From positions 16,025,811-16,089,810 of the forward strand of contig CM040085.1 of NCBI GenBank assembly GCA_022496805.1: a stretch of 64,000 nt of DNA, written 5' to 3'. The position numbers were made by a program, and so were the translations under genes. Under the pieces are notes generated by a model, which worked only from the letters and a program-made list of their open reading frames with translations, ran no database searches and was not told the origin of the DNA. Numbering within the stretch: the stretch's first letter is position 1; each line of letters starts with the position of its first letter. Shown piece by piece: positions 58,301 to 64,000 of the stretch. This DNA is from Pohlia nutans (taxonomy: Eukaryota; Streptophyta; Bryopsida; Bryales; Mniaceae).

Positions 58301-61300
58301 ATTGCACAAAAGCTAGCACCATGATTACAATTTCGCGCAAACTGGTTAAATGCCATAATCAAAGAGACAATTGAAAAGGTGTAGCGCAGCAAGTCATGTC
58401 ACCTCGCAAATCTGTATCAGCTCCAGCACAAAGCTGATAAAAAATATGATAAGACCTTTCGCCCATAGCTTGCTGTACAACTCGTGACTGAGATCACGAA
58501 ACATTAAAATAAGTCAGGCAATACAACTTCATTAGCTGAACAGCTCTAAAACCTAATGTACATTCATAAGTTTACGACTATATGCACTCAGAAAAGATAA
58601 ATGTTCTGAGAATGTAGGTCCTGCACCAAATCATGAACAGACTTACAATCTAAAAGGTGAAATAGCTGTCATTATCAACCATGGGTAGATAGTTCCAACA
58701 TGAAATGGCTTACCTTCTCTAATAGATCTTCGCGCACGTAAGTATACATACAGGAGTTGCGTAACAACCATAAACCATGGTTAGGAGCATGACAAACCGA
58801 GTTCATCAAAAAGAAAGGCGAACGCACAATAAACGACATGGATGCAACAAGAATTTGGATAGCGAACGTACAAATAAGTCACTAGTAAATAGCACCCCGA
58901 ACTATAGAATTTGACGACTTACAAGTTTGAATCTTTGCCCCACATATTTTGCCCATTTTATCAAAATGTATGTCAATAAGCTTGCCCTGTAAACATGGAT
59001 ATCAGTATCACCAACAGTACAAAAAGAAAACTTCGAGACGAGAAAACTGTTGTCAATCTCGGAGGATCTAACAAAACTTAGATATTAAAACACCGTTACT
59101 GTCTGACCATTTAAATTGGATGTGTTGGTGTACTCATCGAATCCTGATGAAACAAGTAAACGGAAACGGAAAACCTACAAAGCGACTGGAATTGTCATTT
59201 CGTAATGTTTTGGCATTGCCAAATGCTTCCAGAATAGGGTTTGTCTGCAAAATCTCATCTTCTATCCCACCACCGCCTCCAAGTGCAGCTAGATATTGCA
59301 TGGCGATTTTCGCTGTTTCTGTCTTCCCCGCACCGCTCTCTCCACTGCACAAGTGTCAGATGCTCATTACACTCTTTGAATTTCAATAATTACTCCTTTG
59401 CTTAAATAACTAAAACATAAAACACAGCATCTATAAAAGATTTTTTGGGGAAAAAAATTTAGAATCAAACATAAGAAAACTGATACCAGGTACGAATGTG
59501 CTCTCATCCTACCCTCAAATCAGTAACAAGGAGGAGCCATAACGCTGTCCAATTTGAGGGCAGTCCAGCAGCACAGATTATTGGAGAACACAGGAGGAAA
59601 GATCGACGAACAACTTCTTACAATAAGCAAAAGAGAGCTATTTGAGAGGAGAATCCTTGTTTTGATAATGAGGTTTTGGTATCATACCTGATGATAACAG
59701 ATTGATTTGTTCCATCTGCACACAAGCCAATATAGGGTTTCAACAAAGCGAGACCTTCTATGCCTAATCAAATCTGTAGCTAAGTCAATCTTCTACATGG
59801 TACTAGAATATCATACCAAATGAGTAATGCATAACCTACAACTAAGAGGAACGGGACCATGGGAAATGCAAATTGGCCTCAATTGATTGTAATTAGCCAC
59901 AAAAACATCTTGTACCTCGAACCATGGCTTTGAAAGCACTGTCCGCTGTCATATACACATGAGGGTGCGAGCTTTCTGAGGTTCTCTTCTGGTAAGCTTG
60001 CACATTGTCTGGACCATAGATGGGAACTTTCTTGAAAGGATTCACAGCAATTAGGACAGGACCAGCCCTAGTCTGCACAAGCAACACTCCAAGTAAACAT
60101 TCCCGACTCCTTCGTTACAATGACCCAAGAGATTCTATTTAAAACAGCAGCGAGAGCTTGAAAACTTACATATATCTTGTCTTGCGCATATCGAAAGTCT
60201 AAGTTGTGCAAAACTGAAGGCTCGTTCAGGTAGCTCAGTTTAATCAGATCGTGAACCCCTTCTAAAATATCAGGGTTCGCTGGTTGCAGTCTGGTGGCAT
60301 TGACTTTGATCACCTGCACCAATTCACGACAAAAAATATTAGTATTGACGAAAGTTCTATTCTTTCATATTAGGATCTTCAATCCATGATACTGAAAATT
60401 CAAATTGAGGAGTTCAAAATCTCACTTCTTGATCGGAAGTGCGGACCATGGCCTCGGTATCTTCAGCGGAAACTATCGTTCCAGAGACCCACGTATATTC
60501 GGAGGATAAACACCACACGCGAAGATTCTGCAATGGCAGACCCGGCATTACGTAAAAAAAAGCAAAAGGAAACACAAGAAAGGAGGGGATACATGTAGCA
60601 ACGGTCAACTAAGTAGCAAAGTAGCAGTTAAGAGTGTTACTTCAATTTATTGTCATAGTAAGAAACACAGAACAGGCAGCTTTAGCTGAGATGAGGATTG
60701 ATGAGCCATTTGATTGCGGACCTTCTTCAGGCGCAATGTACCGTCATCCTTCCACTTCTTGCCTGACGATGGAGTCGGCGTCGTGGCAGGAAGGGCGAAA
60801 CTCTCAGGTACAGGTGTGGCAGGGGATTCTTGAACCGTTAGAAAACTGAAACTCGGTTGCTCCGCCGTTGAACCATTGTCGAAATTCCGTGACATTGGCA
60901 ATTGCTGTGCTCCCGCCTTGGCCGGCGTGGACAGGACGTGGGAAGGGGAGGTGACGAACTGCAGACAGGCGAAGCTGCTGCCATTGTTCGAAACAACCCC
61001 TAGAGGACCATGGCCATTAATATTCTCCAAGCACTTGGGATCGGACATCAAGTTGGCAACGGGGGACAACAAGTCGAGGGCAATATTCTCCTTCGGGCCT
61101 TTATTGTTAGGGAGCGCGAGATTGTCCAAGCACGCACCCAGCGCCTTCTTGGCTCGCGTTGACGGCAGACGCGCCCGGGAGGTCGGACGCAAAGGCAGCG
61201 GCAGGAGCGACGATGAATCCTCTTCGTCTTCTGTTGCTTCAACCCACATTGAATCCTCCACGCCCTCGCCTCTCATGGAATCCAGCATTTCCTCCAACGT

Positions 61301-61309
61301 ACTCGACAT
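52340..61309 (-). CDS. class VIII myosin heavy chain
   Basis: Twenty-three minus-strand exons join in phase to 1344 residues: 61309-60722, 60527-60426, 60313-60170, 60072-59916, 59715-59688, 59344-59179, 58986-58923, 58727-58714, 58487-58403, 58259-58156, 57827-57689, 57555-57437, 57227-57075, 56761-56672, 56486-56409, 56168-56010, 55626-55420, 55208-55003, 54768-54630, 54514-54385, 54111-53965, 53851-53592, 53095-52340. Plant myosin VIII is an actin motor at plasmodesmata, endosomes, cortical sites and the phragmoplast. Order: N-terminal extension 1-195; SH3-like 197-230; motor with P-loop GESGAGKT (341-348), NDNSSRF switch I region and DIYGFE switch II (613-618); three to four IQ-like segments (about 915-1025); charged coiled coil (about 1015-1170); class-typical tail ending [10 protein letters not shown]. 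Exon 8 is only 14 nt. Donor 1 is GTCCGC; the others are ordinary. Confidence 0.95.
57935..58044. mobile_element. hairpin MITE-like element in a myosin intron
   Basis: Left arm AGTGGAAAACCACCCTAGAA...AACCTAGCTGCGTT pairs imperfectly with the right arm AATGCGGCTAGGTTC...TTAGGTTTTCTACT, with a short loop (AAACCCGACC). It lies between myosin exons 10 and 11. No target duplication is certain. Confidence 0.6.
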
Positions 61310-64000
61310 ACCTGCCAAATTTGACGCAGACGAAAACCGCAACGGATTTTTCAGCTGGCGCCGAACGATAATAACCTCAAACGGTCTTCACAAGATGCGA
61401 TCCATCCACAGTCTTCACTCCAGCAATGGCCGCATTGTGATCAAACCGGGGCGGCCATCTTCCCAGCTGCTCATACCTGCAAATTCCGGTGCAAGAAGGC
61501 TGCGAAGCTGCTCGCGCCCCACTCAATCCCACCGGGAGCAACCTGCACCAAACTGCGCGCATCGAAAGGGGGATACAAAGCAAGAGATCCCCGAAGAAAA
61601 TGCAATGCAATGGAATGCAATGCAATGTCGTTGTGATTGTCGTTGTGCGTGGTGATGGCGATGGCGCTGCTGCTTGCTGCCTCGTTTGCCTCCCTGCTTC
61701 TTCCTTCCCAGCTACAACATCGTCCCTCTCATCTCCGTCTCTTCATGGCATGGCATGGGTATGTTCCCGTTCATGCGTCATGATGGCCATGCATGGCCAT
61801 GATGAGATGGATGAATAAATGCAGAGTTCCGTTGGATGTCACTGTTTTCGTTCGCCCGCTTGTGACCGGCACCGACGGGTCTCATGAAGGGGTCAGAGTG
61901 ACAGTCACGGGCGTTTGAATGAGGGGCTCGTTCATCATCTTTTAAATACTAAATTAAATAAACGTTTCCAATTTGGAAACATTTAATTCACTCTATGCCA
62001 TTTTTATACTTTCATAACAATGTTTCATTTGTGTTTTTTTATTGCTGTTGCCTACGTTTTTGCAATTTTGTTTTGAAATGGTATGTTGTTAGTTGCAAGT
62101 ACACATAGAAAGATTGAAAAATATGAAAAATAATTCAAAATATTATTTCACTACAACATAAGTTGTAGGTTAAATATATAGCAAGTGTATTACAAAATAT
62201 TAAAGTGTGACAAGTGATAATACTTTGACAAGTGCGTTACAATCAATGATAGTGTGACAAGTGTGCAAAATATTCCAATGTCCCATTTTAGAAAAGGATA
62301 TAATAAAGAGGTTTGAGTGAGGAATGCTTTGAGTGGGTTTGGAATTGGTAATTGAGTTGTCTGTAAAGTCTGACTCAATGGAGCTTGTCTTCTGCCTTGA
62401 ATTTGAACGTTGAAATAAACTTCAGTGCCAAAGTAAGACGCCAATTGCCAAGGGGATTTCTTTGGGTGAACATGAGGCTGGTGTGGGAGGTACTTGAAGA
62501 TTCCATCATGGAACTCAAGCATGGCTTGAAAGAACTTCTTTAGCATTGGGAAGGTGCAAGGTTCGAATCTCTCTAACAACGTAGAGTGCAGTGATTAATT
62601 TGAAAAAGCAGAGGCCAAACTTGTTTTTGCTTAGAAAACTAGTTATGCTTTATCTTTCCTCTTCTAGAAACTTTTTCTAGACTTTATGGATAGCTCTAAT
62701 ATTCGTGTTATTTCTTGCATGCTTTGAAACATTGTGTAGACATTTGCATCTTGTTGCTGATATATCAACCTAAAAGTCACCATTCACTGTGTAAATCTTA
62801 CATTGTTGAGTAAAGGCTTCCACCTTAGAAATTACATGGTGTTTGGCATCTTATTGTATGCACGGCTCGACAACCGACGATCAGACAAGTTTAATACCAA
62901 ACAATCCTAACTACCATATTAATACTGCGGGCTCAAGGGGAGCAATGGAGCCTATTAAGTGGGTAGCTGGGCAAGTCATCAAACTTCTCGTTCCATTGAT
63001 TCCAATGCCCGAAGGAGGACATAAATTTGATTAATTGATATATTGTTCAATCCTCCCTTTTGATACTTCTGTAGGTACTCACTAATTCAATTTCAAAGTC
63101 CCTCAATCGATCAATCTTACGACATTAATCTTAAGGCAAAACTCCGCCAAATTCTTCTTAATCCTTAAGCGTGCAAAGAGCCCTGTGGAGCCATGTTACG
63201 TTGTTTTTAAGTCAAACGTTGATTTTCACCTAGTTCCTAATTTCAAGTGAAAATTTTCCCAACTAAGAAAGTGTGGGGGTTAACTTTCACTTTCTAGTTC
63301 AATTTACCATTCTTCAAAATTGTTAAAATTGCGTTTTTTACAATACTTTAAAGCTCAAAACCCTAAAATTCCAATGTACACTACAGAAAAAAAAATCCTA
63401 TTGAATTTCTTTTTATGTAAGCTAAAGAAGCATGCCACCTACACTTTGTTGTTCATCACTATTATTTACATTTTCCCTAAAAAATGCATATTATTTTGAG
63501 CATTTTGGTAATTACTATGATTTTTACAAGAAAAATACTTTGAAAAATATTATAAATCTTATTCTTATTTAAACAATTATGAAGAAATCAGTATAAATCG
63601 ATGTAACAATAAATTATATGAGAAAAAATACCAAAAAAATATAATATTTTTTAAAATGTGAGAAATTGATGCGGTTTGACCAGATAACTGTATTATGGAC
63701 GCTTAAGGGTTAAGATCCTCTCTAAAAGTATCACGTATGAAGAATTGAGAGCAGCCAAAAAATTAGGATTTTTTTTCAAAATCTTACCTAATTTTGGAAG
63801 TGACTACTTCTACAATAGAAAAAAAATGTACAAAAAAATGAATGGTATTGTCAAAGTCCTCTTAAAAAATACTAAAATTGTCAAGATTTGGTTGAAAGTG
63901 CCTTACAATAAATAATTTCATGGATGAGCATACATATTGATGATTCTATCCATTTTTCCCTTCCTGGTTACATTCCAGGGTGCCTGTCGCTCTGGCTGAG
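61310..64000. other. upstream region of the myosin and AT-rich DNA, no gene seen
   Basis: 61.3-61.9 kb is GC-rich and probably promoter and 5'UTR of the myosin; an acceptor-like TTTGGCAG sits right before the chosen start (GT-ATG), so a 5'UTR intron is possible. Repeats of ATGCAATGCAATGGA and CATGGCCATG occur at 61.6-61.8 kb. Beyond 61.9 kb the sequence is AT-rich; a TTAA end-like motif (GGACGCTTAAGGGTTAA) lies at about 63699. The open frame at 62843-63034 is not recognised. Confidence 0.5.

Noticed and set aside
62500..62590. GGTTCGAATC near 62562 as a tRNA or SINE B box
   Set aside because: A possible A-box-like TAGCATTGGGA lies only about ten bases upstream, too close for a tRNA-type promoter, and no cloverleaf forms.

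Overview
The window looks like nuclear DNA of a land plant. Genes carry many GT-AG introns, there are plant-type telomere motifs (TTTAGGG/AAACCCTAA), plant-specific proteins (SPIRAL1, an NTF2-fused MAPKK of the MKK3 type, a class VIII myosin, a plant augmin subunit), and AT-rich intergenic DNA full of MITE-like elements. Several proteins differ noticeably from what I know of flowering plants (for example the haem-flanking segment of cytochrome c). I suspect a bryophyte or other early-diverging lineage, but the sequence alone does not settle this.

Layout. 2.6-21 kb is gene-rich: SRP receptor alpha (-), CCDC12/Cwf18 splicing factor (+), cytochrome c (-), SPIRAL1-like (+) and MKK3-type MAPKK (-). 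These form divergent and convergent pairs separated by about 0.9-1.8 kb. 21-33.8 kb is a mobile-element region. It holds an inverted pair of TTAA-flanked elements, a hairpin element, a head-to-head telomere-repeat palindrome, an unrecognised multi-exon gene or pseudogene on the minus strand split by a 1.7 kb CACTA element with a CAT target duplication, a 60-bp tandem array and another TTAA-type element. 33.8-38.6 kb is a secreted-type alpha/beta hydrolase (+, 14 exons). 38.6-44.9 kb is AT-rich, with Stowaway-like MITEs; one sits beside its own empty site. 44.9-49.3 kb is AUG7, an augmin subunit (+). 49.3-52.3 kb holds a Tourist-like MITE and a RecG-like helicase fragment. 52.3-61.3 kb is a 23-exon class VIII myosin (-), and the rest is AT-rich DNA without a supported gene.

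The eight main gene models were assembled by joining reading frames at splice sites; every exon set closes in phase. They are mostly housekeeping functions (ER targeting, splicing, respiration, MAPK signalling) plus cytoskeletal ones (SPIRAL1 and augmin on microtubules, myosin VIII on actin). They do not form an operon-like system. I found no new enzymatic or defence system. The most unusual content is the nested mobile-element region and the TTAA-targeted element family, whose termini resemble piggyBac-type insertion signatures.
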